Below, piece after piece: positions 37,123 to 44,631 of a stretch of 64,000 nt of DNA (positions are counted from its first letter, which is position 1; every line of letters starts with the position of its first letter). Both the position numbers and the translations under genes were made by a program. The notes under the pieces are model-generated. The model was not told the origin of the DNA. It saw only the letters and a list, made by a program, of their open reading frames with translations, and made no database searches. The DNA is from Rhizobium esperanzae (GTDB taxonomy: Bacteria > Pseudomonadota > Alphaproteobacteria > Rhizobiales > Rhizobiaceae): assembly GCF_002204185.1 (NCBI RefSeq), contig NZ_MXPU01000001.1, forward strand, positions 310,001 through 374,000, written 5' to 3'.

Positions 37123-38207
37123 GCGTTCTTGATCCCTCCCGATGGCTCGACCGCGAGCCCTATTCGATGAAAGCCGCGGAAAAATCGGGGGCGCTGACTG
37201 AAGTCATGCGCAATCTGACCGAATGGCATCGCGACCATTGCGCCGAATATAGCCGCATTCTCGACCTCGTCAGCGATAGGGCGGCAGCGGTGGACGGATT
37301 GGAGGACGTGCCGTTCATTCCGGTTCGGCTGTTCAAGGAATTGGATCTGTTGAGCATCGAGAGAGGTCAGGTGTTCAAGACGATGACCTCATCCGGCACC
37401 AGCGGCCAGCAGGTGTCGCGCATCTACCTCGACAAGGAAACCGCGGCGCTGCAAAGCAAGATCCTCGCCCGGCTGATGGCGGAAGTACTCGGCAAGAAGC
37501 GGCTGCCGATGCTGGTCATCGATTCACCGAGCGTGCTGCGCAACCGCAACGCCTTCTCGGCGCGGGGTGCCGGTATTCTCGGCTTTTCCTTCTTCGGGCA
37601 GGACGTCACCTATGCCCTCGACGACGAAATGAACCTGGACATACCGGCCATCGAGGCCTTTCTCGAGCGGCACCCGGACCAGCCGATCTTCCTGTTCGGC
37701 TTCACCTTCATGATCTGGCAGCATTTCTACGCGCCGCTGAAGGCGATGGGTAGACGTCTGCCGATCGACGGGGGCATCCTGCTGCATGGCGGGGGCTGGA
37801 AAAAGCTGCAGGATCAGGCGGTCGGCAATGTTGAATTCCGGGCGGCGATGACCGAATGCGCCGGGATCAGGCGCGTCGTCAATTATTACGGCATGGTCGA
37901 ACAGACGGGATCGATCTTCCTGGAATGCGAAGAGGGGCATCTGCATGCGCCGATTTATGCCGATGTCATTATCCGCGATCCGAAGGATTTTCGGACGCTC
38001 GAAGTCGGAAAGACCGGGCTGATCGAAGTCATGTCGCTGATACCGCGCAGTTATCCCGGGCATGCGCTGCTGACTGAGGATATCGGCCGAATCGACGGCG
38101 AAGACGACTGCCCCTGCGGGCGGCATGGCAAGTATTTCTCGGTGGCCGGACGCGTCGCCAAGGCCGAGGTCAGAGGCTGCAGCGACACCTATGAAGCAAA
38201 TTCCTGA
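37119..38207 (+). CDS. LuxE-family acyl-protein synthetase
   Basis: A 362-residue relative of LuxE, the acyl-protein synthetase subunit of the bioluminescence fatty-acid reductase, and of PaaK-like ligases. The nucleotide-binding loop TSSGTSG is at 90-96, and NYYGMVEQTGSIF is the adenylate-binding region. C354 in VRGCSDTY near the C-terminus corresponds to the Cys that LuxE acylates before passing the acyl group to LuxC. CPCGRHG (331-337) resembles a metal or structural Cys pair. It overlaps the preceding gene by 4 bp and the luxC-like gene by 17 bp. No luciferase genes are present. Confidence 0.87.
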   Translation: MSVLDPSRWLDREPYSMKAAEKSGALTEVMRNLTEWHRDHCAEYSRILDLVSDRAAAVDGLEDVPFIPVRLFKELDLLSIERGQVFKTMTSSGTSGQQVSRIYLDKETAALQSKILARLMAEVLGKKRLPMLVIDSPSVLRNRNAFSARGAGILGFSFFGQDVTYALDDEMNLDIPAIEAFLERHPDQPIFLFGFTFMIWQHFYAPLKAMGRRLPIDGGILLHGGGWKKLQDQAVGNVEFRAAMTECAGIRRVVNYYGMVEQTGSIFLECEEGHLHAPIYADVIIRDPKDFRTLEVGKTGLIEVMSLIPRSYPGHALLTEDIGRIDGEDDCPCGRHGKYFSVAGRVAKAEVRGCSDTYEANS

Positions 38208-39399
38208 ACTGCCCGTCACCCTTCGCGTCGGCGGCGCGCTCAACACGCTGGAATGCAAGCCGCTGGCGCCCTACTCCACTCAGGCGGTGGAATTCCTGGC
38301 GGCCCTTTCGAAGGCGTTGCTCGCGCTGCCGGCAGCGCGCCAGTATCCCGATATCGCCGCCTTCGGCTATTGGTGCCGAGCCGCGAACCTTGCCAAACTC
38401 GCGCGCGAATTCGGCACGCAATATCCCCGTATCGGCCGAGGCCTCGTGCTTCACATCGCGCCGGCCAACGTCCCGGTCAACTTCGCTTTTTCCTTCGCCT
38501 TCGGGCTGCTGGCCGGCAATGCCAACATCGTTCGTATTCCTGAACGGGATTTTCCGCAGGTCGAGATCATCTGCGACGAGATCACCAGGCTGTTCGCCCT
38601 GCCAGTGCACAGCCGGCTGGCCGCAATGAACCGGCTGATAAAATATCCGCGCGATGACGAGATCACCGGCGCTTTGTCGGTTCATTGCCAGGCGCGGATG
38701 CTCTGGGGGGGCGATTCGACGATCGCTCATCTGCGCAAGCTTCCCGCCCATCCGCGCAGCGTCGATATCGCCTTCGCCGACCGTTATTCCTTCTGCCTGA
38801 TGCAGGCCGAGGCCGTGCTCAGGGCCGACGAGCGGGCGATCGCGGAACTCGCGAGGGGTTTCTTCAACGATGTCTTCCTTCTTGACCAGAATGCCTGCTC
38901 GTCTCCGCATCTGGTGATTTGGCAAGGCGATGAAGAGCAGGCCGCAAAGGCGCAGGACCGGTTCTGGCCGACAATGGCGGCGTATCTCCAGCAGCGTTAC
39001 GAGATCGCGCCGATCCATGCCGTCGACAAGTTTGTCAATCTTTGCCGGACAGCAGACAGGCTGCCGCAGGCAAGCGGGAGCACGCGGCACGACAATCTGA
39101 TCTACCGCGTCAGCCTGGATGCCCTGCCCTCCAATATCGAGCGGCATCGCGGCCAATACGGTTTCTTCTACGAATATGTGACGGCAGATCTCGGCTGCCT
39201 CGCCGGGATCGTCGGCGAACGTTACCAGACGCTGACCAGCTTCGGCATCGACCGGGACGCACTGGTCCGTTTCATCATCGATGAAGGGCTGACGGGCATC
39301 GATCGGGTGGTGCCGGTCGGCAGAGCGCTCGATATGGGCGCCATCTGGGACGGCTACAATCTCGTCCAGGAGCTTTCGCGGATCGTCAGTACAGCCTAG
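38191..39399 (+). CDS. LuxC-family acyl reductase
   Basis: A 402-residue NADPH-dependent acyl reductase of the LuxC family (aldehyde-dehydrogenase-like fold), which reduces an enzyme-bound acyl group to the aldehyde. The active-site Cys is C236 in LLDQNACSSPH, matching the LuxC Cys motif. HIAPANVPVNFAFSFAFGLLAGN is the cofactor region. The ATG at 38191 lies inside the end of the luxE-like gene; the two should work as an acyl-thioester relay. A 91-bp gap to the ACP gene follows. An aldehyde product is predicted; its chain length is not. Confidence 0.87.
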   Translation: MKQIPELPVTLRVGGALNTLECKPLAPYSTQAVEFLAALSKALLALPAARQYPDIAAFGYWCRAANLAKLAREFGTQYPRIGRGLVLHIAPANVPVNFAFSFAFGLLAGNANIVRIPERDFPQVEIICDEITRLFALPVHSRLAAMNRLIKYPRDDEITGALSVHCQARMLWGGDSTIAHLRKLPAHPRSVDIAFADRYSFCLMQAEAVLRADERAIAELARGFFNDVFLLDQNACSSPHLVIWQGDEEQAAKAQDRFWPTMAAYLQQRYEIAPIHAVDKFVNLCRTADRLPQASGSTRHDNLIYRVSLDALPSNIERHRGQYGFFYEYVTADLGCLAGIVGERYQTLTSFGIDRDALVRFIIDEGLTGIDRVVPVGRALDMGAIWDGYNLVQELSRIVSTA

Positions 39400-39490
39400 C
39401 GCAAGGACGGCGGCGCATTGTCGGTGTTCATGTTCAGGCGCAGCTGCTGCGATTCGGACCGCTTTTGACATTGAGTGAGGACATCGGACT

Positions 39491-39739
39491 ATGAGCAACC
39501 GTGAGAAATATCAGGCCGCTTTTGCGGAAACCTTCATGCTGGACGCCAAGGACCTGCCTAACCTGAAATATCAGGAAGCCGCAGCCTGGGACAGCGTCGG
39601 GCATATGGCGCTCATGGCCGCGCTGGAGGAAGCCTTCGGTATCGAAATGGACATCGACGACATCATCGAATTCTCCAGCTACGAAGCCGGACAGGAGATC
39701 CTGGCAAAGTACAATGTGAGCATCGAGAAGGCCGCATGA
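39491..39739 (+). CDS. Acyl carrier protein
   Basis: An 82-residue acidic ACP. The phosphopantetheine site is S35 in AAWDSVGHMALMAALEEAFGIEM, and the helix 3 region is IDDIIEFSSYE. It is divergent from housekeeping AcpP and resembles the dedicated ACPs of secondary or surface-lipid pathways. Its stop overlaps the dehydratase start (ATGA). It probably carries the acyl intermediate activated by the upstream AMP-ligase and handled by the dehydratase. Confidence 0.9.
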   Translation: MSNREKYQAAFAETFMLDAKDLPNLKYQEAAAWDSVGHMALMAALEEAFGIEMDIDDIIEFSSYEAGQEILAKYNVSIEKAA

Positions 39740-40215
39740 GTGACGCAACGAACGCCGTCGCTTTCGATATCAACGGCATTATCAGCCATCAGAGAAATCG
39801 CTATCCTGTTCTGCTGATCGATCGCGTCACAGCGGTCGATCCCGGCAGGAGCGCCTCGGCGGTGAAGTGCTTTACCTATAATGAATGGTTCTTTCCCGGC
39901 CATTTCGATGATGAGCCGAATGTGCCGGGTTTCATCCAGATCGAATCGCTGACGCAGACCTTCATCATGACCTTCCTCTGTATGGAGGAATACAAGGGCA
40001 TGAAGACCAATTTCGTTTCGCTCAACAATGTGAAGTTCAAGCGCAAGATCGTTCCGGGCGACGTCTTGGAGATCGATGCAGTCCTCGCCTCCTTCAAGCG
40101 CGGAATTGCAATCGGCTCGGTCAGCAGCGCGGTGAGAGGCGAACCTGCCTGCAGCGGCGATTTCATCGTGGCCGTGCCCGACATCCTGGATCGCTTCAAG
40201 CCGAAAACCCCATGA
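39736..40215 (+). CDS. FabZ/FabA-like 3-hydroxyacyl-ACP dehydratase (hotdog fold)
   Basis: A 159-residue hotdog-fold protein. The catalytic His and Glu of FabZ are kept: H56 in FFPGHFDDEPNVPG and E70 in IQIESLTQ. The N-terminal HQRNRYPVLLIDRV also matches FabZ. It should dehydrate a 3-hydroxyacyl-ACP or act as a related hydratase/thioesterase-like enzyme. No ketosynthase or ketoreductase gene is nearby, so its substrate must come from primary metabolism or direct loading of a hydroxy acid. It is coupled to the ACP gene by a 4-bp overlap. Confidence 0.85.
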   Translation: MSDATNAVAFDINGIISHQRNRYPVLLIDRVTAVDPGRSASAVKCFTYNEWFFPGHFDDEPNVPGFIQIESLTQTFIMTFLCMEEYKGMKTNFVSLNNVKFKRKIVPGDVLEIDAVLASFKRGIAIGSVSSAVRGEPACSGDFIVAVPDILDRFKPKTP

Positions 40216-40227
40216 GATAGACGATCG

Positions 40228-42009
40228 ATGAGAGTTGCCGACTATATAATGCAGCGTCTCGCTGAGGCCGGGATCGGACACGTATTCCTGGTCACCGGAC
40301 GTGGCGCCTTGTTCCTGACCGACGCGCTGGCCAAACATGCTGAGCTGCAGGGCATATCGGTCCATCACGAACAGTCGGCTTCTTTCGCGGCTGCCGCCTA
40401 CGCCCATCAGACGGGCGGGCTGGGCGCGTGCCTCGTCTCCACCGGCTGCGCCTCGACCAACACGATCACGGGCGTGCTGTCGGCCTGGCAGGACGGCATT
40501 CCCTGCATTTTCATCTCCGGCCAGAATACGCTGAAAGAAACCAGCCGCTATACCGGCATTCCGCTACGCACCTACGGCCAGCAGGAAGCCGACATCATCT
40601 CGATCGTTCAACCGATTACCAAATATGCGAAAATGATCACCTCGGCCGAAGAGATCGTCGAAGCCATGGACACGGCGCTGACCCTCGCTAATACCGGCCG
40701 GAAAGGCCCTGTCTGGATCGATGTGCCGCTGGACTTGCAGAGCGCCCAGATCGATCCCGAATCGATCGCGCGGGCAAGTCAGGCGCCGGTGCTGCCCTTA
40801 GCAACGCAGCAAGATATGGATGCTGTCGTCGCGGCGTTGTCGGCGGCCAAACGCCCCGTCGTGCTGATCGGCAATGGCCTGCGTTCCAGCGGTGCGGCGG
40901 ACGCCTTTCGGCAGTTCGTGGAGCGCTGGAACGTCCCGGTGACCTTCGCCGCCTCGGCTCCGGACGCCTATGGCAGCGCCAATGCCAGGTCAATCGGCTC
41001 CGTCGGTTCGATGGGGTGTTCGCGCGCCGGGAATTTCGCGGTGCAAAATGCCGATCTGCTGCTCGTCCTCGGCTGCCGGCTGACCTCGCTGACGACGGGA
41101 CCGGACTTCTGCAAATTCGCCCGGGCAGCAAAGATCGTCGTCGTCGATATCGATCAGGTCGAGCACAGCAAGGAAACCGTGCAAATCGACCGATTCGTGC
41201 ATGCGGAGCTCGCCAACTTCCTCGAACGGATCAATGCAGCCGACTGCGAGCCGGCGAATGCCGCCTGGATGGCCAAGTGTCAGCACTGGAAGGCAATCTT
41301 CTCAGGCCCCGAGCCCGACTTCAGGCACGCGGAGCGGGTCGACCTCTATGAATTGGCCGAATGCCTGACCGAGCTGATGCCGCCGTCATCGACACTGGTC
41401 ACCGATTCCGGATTGAACGAGGTGATCCTGCCGACCAACATCCAGTTTTCCGACGGCATGACCGCTGTTCATCCGGCCATGCAAGGGGCGATGGGCTTTG
41501 CCCTGCCGGCGGCGATCGGCGCCTATTATGCAAAGCCGCAGCCTGTCATCGCCGTCATCGGTGACGGTTCGATCATGATGAACCTGCAGGAATTCGAGAC
41601 CATCCGCTACCGCAACCTGCCGGTCAAGGTCATCGTCATCAACAACAACGTCTATTCGATCATCCGCAGACGCCAGCAGGAGCTGTTCCGGAAGCGCGTC
41701 ATCGGTGTCGATCCCGCCAACGGCGTGAGCGCGCCCGATTTCTCCAAAGTCGCCGCCTGCTTCGAGCTCGATTACATCAGGATCGACGCCCCGGATCAGC
41801 TGCGGAGCGGTCTTGAGGATCTTCTCAGCCGGGATGGACCGGTTCTCTGCGAGATCATGGGCCGCGAAGATCAAGAATATATCGAGCTGGGGCAGACACG
41901 GAGCGCGATCGACCGGCGTTTCGTACGCCGTCCACTCGAAGATCAGGCCCCCTTCCTCGACCGCGATCTTTTCCTTTCGGAAATGGTCATCGAGCCCATC
42001 GACCAATAG
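40228..42009 (+). CDS. ThDP-dependent enzyme (acetolactate-synthase-like carboligase)
   Basis: A 593-residue thiamin-diphosphate enzyme with the three-domain layout of acetolactate synthases and 2-keto-acid decarboxylases. The catalytic Glu is E48 in VHHEQSASFAAAAYA, and the ThDP/metal motif runs from GDGS (445-448) to NNN (472-474). The middle domain (about 195-335) is present. Similar enzymes in sugar clusters (for example YerE in yersiniose synthesis) add a two-carbon unit to a keto sugar; others decarboxylate keto acids. Its place between an acyl-reductase set and a NeuB-like gene suggests carbon-carbon bond formation on an aldehyde or sugar (inference). Confidence 0.85.
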   Translation: MRVADYIMQRLAEAGIGHVFLVTGRGALFLTDALAKHAELQGISVHHEQSASFAAAAYAHQTGGLGACLVSTGCASTNTITGVLSAWQDGIPCIFISGQNTLKETSRYTGIPLRTYGQQEADIISIVQPITKYAKMITSAEEIVEAMDTALTLANTGRKGPVWIDVPLDLQSAQIDPESIARASQAPVLPLATQQDMDAVVAALSAAKRPVVLIGNGLRSSGAADAFRQFVERWNVPVTFAASAPDAYGSANARSIGSVGSMGCSRAGNFAVQNADLLLVLGCRLTSLTTGPDFCKFARAAKIVVVDIDQVEHSKETVQIDRFVHAELANFLERINAADCEPANAAWMAKCQHWKAIFSGPEPDFRHAERVDLYELAECLTELMPPSSTLVTDSGLNEVILPTNIQFSDGMTAVHPAMQGAMGFALPAAIGAYYAKPQPVIAVIGDGSIMMNLQEFETIRYRNLPVKVIVINNNVYSIIRRRQQELFRKRVIGVDPANGVSAPDFSKVAACFELDYIRIDAPDQLRSGLEDLLSRDGPVLCEIMGREDQEYIELGQTRSAIDRRFVRRPLEDQAPFLDRDLFLSEMVIEPIDQ

Positions 42010-42020
42010 GCAAACTCATC

Positions 42021-43052
42021 ATGGCAACTGTCACACTTCGCAACGGCCGGCTGATCGGTGATTATCTCGCGCCCTACGTCATCGCCGAGCTGAATACGAG
42101 CCATTTCGGCGAGGTGGCCACGGCGCGAACCATGATCGCTCAGGCGAAAGAGGCCGGCTGCGATTGCGTGAAGTTTCAATCGTGGAGCACGGAGTCTCTT
42201 TATTCCGCCGGTTATTACCGCGAGAACGCGATCGCGAAGCGCATCGTCAACAAGTTCTCACTTGCGGATGCGAAGCTTGAAGAGCTCGCGGCCTACTGCC
42301 GGGAGATTGGCATCGACTTCGCCTCAACGCCCTATTCGCGTTACGAAGCCGAGTTCCTGGTGAAGGTCTGCGAGGTTCCCTTCATCAAAATCGCCTCGAT
42401 GGAGCTGAACAATCTGCCTTATCTCCGCCATCTCGGCAGTCTCGGTGCTCCGCTGGTGCTCTCGACCGGCATGGGTTCGCTGGAGGAAATCATCCGCGCA
42501 GTCGAGGCCATCGAAGAGACCGGTAATCGGCAGATCATCATCCTGCATTGCACGTCGGTCTATCCGGCGCCGCCGGAGACCATCCGCCTTCAGAATATCC
42601 TCGGCCTGCGCAGCGAATTCCCGGCCTATCCGATCGGATATTCCGACCACAGCACGGGTATCGAGATCCCGGCCGCGTCGATCGCGCTCGGCGCATGCGT
42701 CATCGAAAAACACTTCACGCTCGACAGTTCGCGCATCGGCATGGACAACCAGATGGCGACGGAGCCCGAGGAAATGAAGGCGATGATCTCAGCCTGCCAT
42801 AAGGTGCATACGGCGCTCGGCGGCACGGGACGGATCCTCGATCCTTCCGAGCGAGACCAGATACCGAAGATGCGGCGGAGCATCATCACTGCACGCGCCT
42901 TGAAGGCGGGCAGCGTCATCGGAGCACACGATCTCGATGCGAAGCGGCCGGGAACGGGCATTGCGCCGACCGAAATCGATACCGTGATCGGCAAGCGGCT
43001 GAAAGTCGACATCGATGCCGACGAGATCATCCTTCCGGAACATTTCGAGTAA
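42021..43052 (+). CDS. NeuB-family PEP-condensing synthase (sialic-acid-synthase-like)
   Basis: A 343-residue protein of the NeuB family: a TIM barrel (about 10-270) and a C-terminal SAF/antifreeze-like domain (about 283-343). Signatures include DCVKFQSW, ASTPYSRYEAEFL, FIKIASMELNN, VLSTGMGS, LHCTSVYPAP and EKHFTLD. The probable metal ligands are H210 (GYSDHSTG) and H231. NeuB enzymes condense PEP with an aldehyde-form amino sugar to make nonulosonic acids. No NeuA (CMP transfer), NeuC or Pse/Leg genes are present, so the acceptor may be a different aldehyde. It is 11 bp from the ThDP gene. Confidence 0.88.
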   Translation: MATVTLRNGRLIGDYLAPYVIAELNTSHFGEVATARTMIAQAKEAGCDCVKFQSWSTESLYSAGYYRENAIAKRIVNKFSLADAKLEELAAYCREIGIDFASTPYSRYEAEFLVKVCEVPFIKIASMELNNLPYLRHLGSLGAPLVLSTGMGSLEEIIRAVEAIEETGNRQIIILHCTSVYPAPPETIRLQNILGLRSEFPAYPIGYSDHSTGIEIPAASIALGACVIEKHFTLDSSRIGMDNQMATEPEEMKAMISACHKVHTALGGTGRILDPSERDQIPKMRRSIITARALKAGSVIGAHDLDAKRPGTGIAPTEIDTVIGKRLKVDIDADEIILPEHFE

Positions 43053-43068
43053 CTGGAAAGGTCAGCCG

Positions 43069-43707
43069 ATGACCCCGATACAGCAATATATTCACGATAT
43101 CGTGCAGGAGAAAATTTCGGCGGTCATCGATCTCGTCGACGAGAGCGGCACTCCGATCGGAAGACTCCTTCCATTGACTGTCAGCCATCTCGACGACGAA
43201 GTCATCCTCGGTAAGCTGACCGACTGGCGTAACGCCAATATGAATTTCTTCCTGACGCATTTCACCGCGACCATCGAGCGGACGAGAAGCTGGCTTGCCA
43301 ATGTCGTCTTCAAGAACCCGACGCAGCTGATGTTCCTGATCTATTCGTCCGACCAGCTGATCGGCCATTTCGGCTTCAAGGACCTGACGGAGAAGGACGT
43401 GCTGCTCGACAACGCCATGCGCGGCGAGCGCGGCGGCCATCCGAAATTGCTCCAGGCCGCCGGCCGCGCGCTGATCGACTGGCTGTTCGAAAAGACCAAT
43501 GTCAAAACGGTCTATGGATATGTGCTGACGACAAATGCGGCCGCGATCATGCTTAACCGGGCGATGGGCTTTGGCCTCTGGGACAAATATCCGCTCAACA
43601 AGTCCGTGACGAATGGCGAGGCTCGCTGGGACATCGGACCAAAAGGCGGAAACAGCGACGACAATTCATATTGCTATCGCGTCGAGGTCGTCCGAAGCGG
43701 TGCCTGA
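43069..43707 (+). CDS. GNAT-like acyltransferase
   Basis: A 212-residue protein of the GNAT type. The core is IYSSDQLIGHFGFKDL (strand 4), then LLQAAGRALIDWLFEKTNVKTVYGYVLTTNAAAIMLNRAMGFGLW, the helix-and-bulge pattern of acyl-CoA binding, although the classic Q-x-x-G-x-G loop is not obvious. The ATG at 43069 follows GGAAAGG. It closes the first block and may acylate the product of the NeuB/ThDP steps or an amino sugar from the second block; acyl-ACP donor use is possible but unproven. Confidence 0.75.
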   Translation: MTPIQQYIHDIVQEKISAVIDLVDESGTPIGRLLPLTVSHLDDEVILGKLTDWRNANMNFFLTHFTATIERTRSWLANVVFKNPTQLMFLIYSSDQLIGHFGFKDLTEKDVLLDNAMRGERGGHPKLLQAAGRALIDWLFEKTNVKTVYGYVLTTNAAAIMLNRAMGFGLWDKYPLNKSVTNGEARWDIGPKGGNSDDNSYCYRVEVVRSGA

Positions 43708-43775
43708 TGCGATCCCCAGGCACTACGGTAAGCCTCGCACAAGAACGAAATCGGATACCGGAAGAGGATGAAATG

Positions 43776-43802
43776 CGGGCTTTTCCGCCTGTTGAAAGCC
43801 CG
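43776..43802. other. Hairpin between the two cluster blocks
   Basis: CGGGCTTT and AAAGCCCG form a perfect 8-bp stem with an 11-nt loop in the 150-bp gap before the cytidylyltransferase gene. It lacks a T-tract; it may be a processing site or mark the boundary between two transcription units. Confidence 0.4.
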
Positions 43803-43857
43803 GCGCGTCGCAGGACGGGCGGGCGGACTTGATTAGATACTCTGGAGTTCGCTTGGG

Positions 43858-44631
43858 ATGAAAGTCGTAATTCTCGCCGGTGGCCTTGGCTCTCGTCTTG
43901 CCGAGGAAACCAGTATCCGCCCCAAGCCTCTGGTCGAAGTCGGCGGCATGCCGATCCTCTGGCACATCATGAACATCTATGCCCATCACGGGCTCAATGA
44001 TTTCATCATCTGCGCCGGCTACAAGGGCTACATGATCAAGGAATACTTCGTAAACCTTGTTCTCCATCACAGCGACGTCACCGTCGATCTCGCCTCCAAC
44101 AGCATCGATTATCACGGCGGCAAGCGCCCGAACTGGCGCGTCACCGTCGTCGATACCGGCGTGCATTCGATGACCGGTGGCCGTATCGGCCGCGTACGCG
44201 ACTATCTCAACCCCGGCGAACCCTTCTGCATGACTTATGGCGACGGCGTCGGCGACATCGACATCGCCTCTGAAGTCGCCTTCCATCGCAGCCACGGCTT
44301 AAAGGCGACGATGTGCGCAGTCTCCCCTCCCGGCCGCTACGGCGCCACAAACATCGAAGGAAAGTTCATCACCTCCTTTGTGGAGAAACCGAAAGGCGAC
44401 GGCCAGCGTATCAATGGCGGATTTTTCGTGCTCGATCCCTCCGTGGTCGATCTCATTCCGAGCGATGACACGATTTGGGAAGCAGGGCCGCTGGAATGGC
44501 TCGCCGCCAACAACCAACTCGCCGCCTTCAAACATGACGGCTTCTGGCAGCCGATGGATACGCTTCGAGAGCGCAACCATCTGGAAGAACTCTGGAACAC
44601 CGGAAAGGCGCCGTGGAAGCTATGGGCCTGA
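43858..44631 (+). CDS. rfbF: Glucose-1-phosphate cytidylyltransferase
   Basis: A 257-residue nucleotidyltransferase making CDP-glucose from CTP and glucose-1-phosphate. The N-terminal LAGGLGSRLAEETSIRPKPLVEVGGMPI is the nucleotide and metal site with catalytic Lys K23; MTYGDGVGDID is the second acidic motif. The size and the sequence NDFIICAGYKGYMIKEYF are typical of RfbF. It overlaps the next gene, a CDP-glucose dehydratase, by 19 bp, which confirms the pathway. Confidence 0.94.
   Translation: MKVVILAGGLGSRLAEETSIRPKPLVEVGGMPILWHIMNIYAHHGLNDFIICAGYKGYMIKEYFVNLVLHHSDVTVDLASNSIDYHGGKRPNWRVTVVDTGVHSMTGGRIGRVRDYLNPGEPFCMTYGDGVGDIDIASEVAFHRSHGLKATMCAVSPPGRYGATNIEGKFITSFVEKPKGDGQRINGGFFVLDPSVVDLIPSDDTIWEAGPLEWLAANNQLAAFKHDGFWQPMDTLRERNHLEELWNTGKAPWKLWA

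Noticed and set aside
38170..39498. 442-codon minus-strand frame opposite the LuxC-like gene
   Set aside because: It is antisense to a gene with a conserved active-site Cys, and no product is recognisable.
39491..39739. ACP as the AcpXL of very-long-chain lipid A synthesis
   Set aside because: AcpXL is longer and sits with LpxXL and FabF-type genes; none of these is present here.
42021..43052. Complete sialic, legionaminic or pseudaminic acid pathway
   Set aside because: Only the NeuB-like synthase is present; no cytidylyltransferase for nonulosonates, epimerase/hydrolase or PseB/C/G/H genes are nearby.
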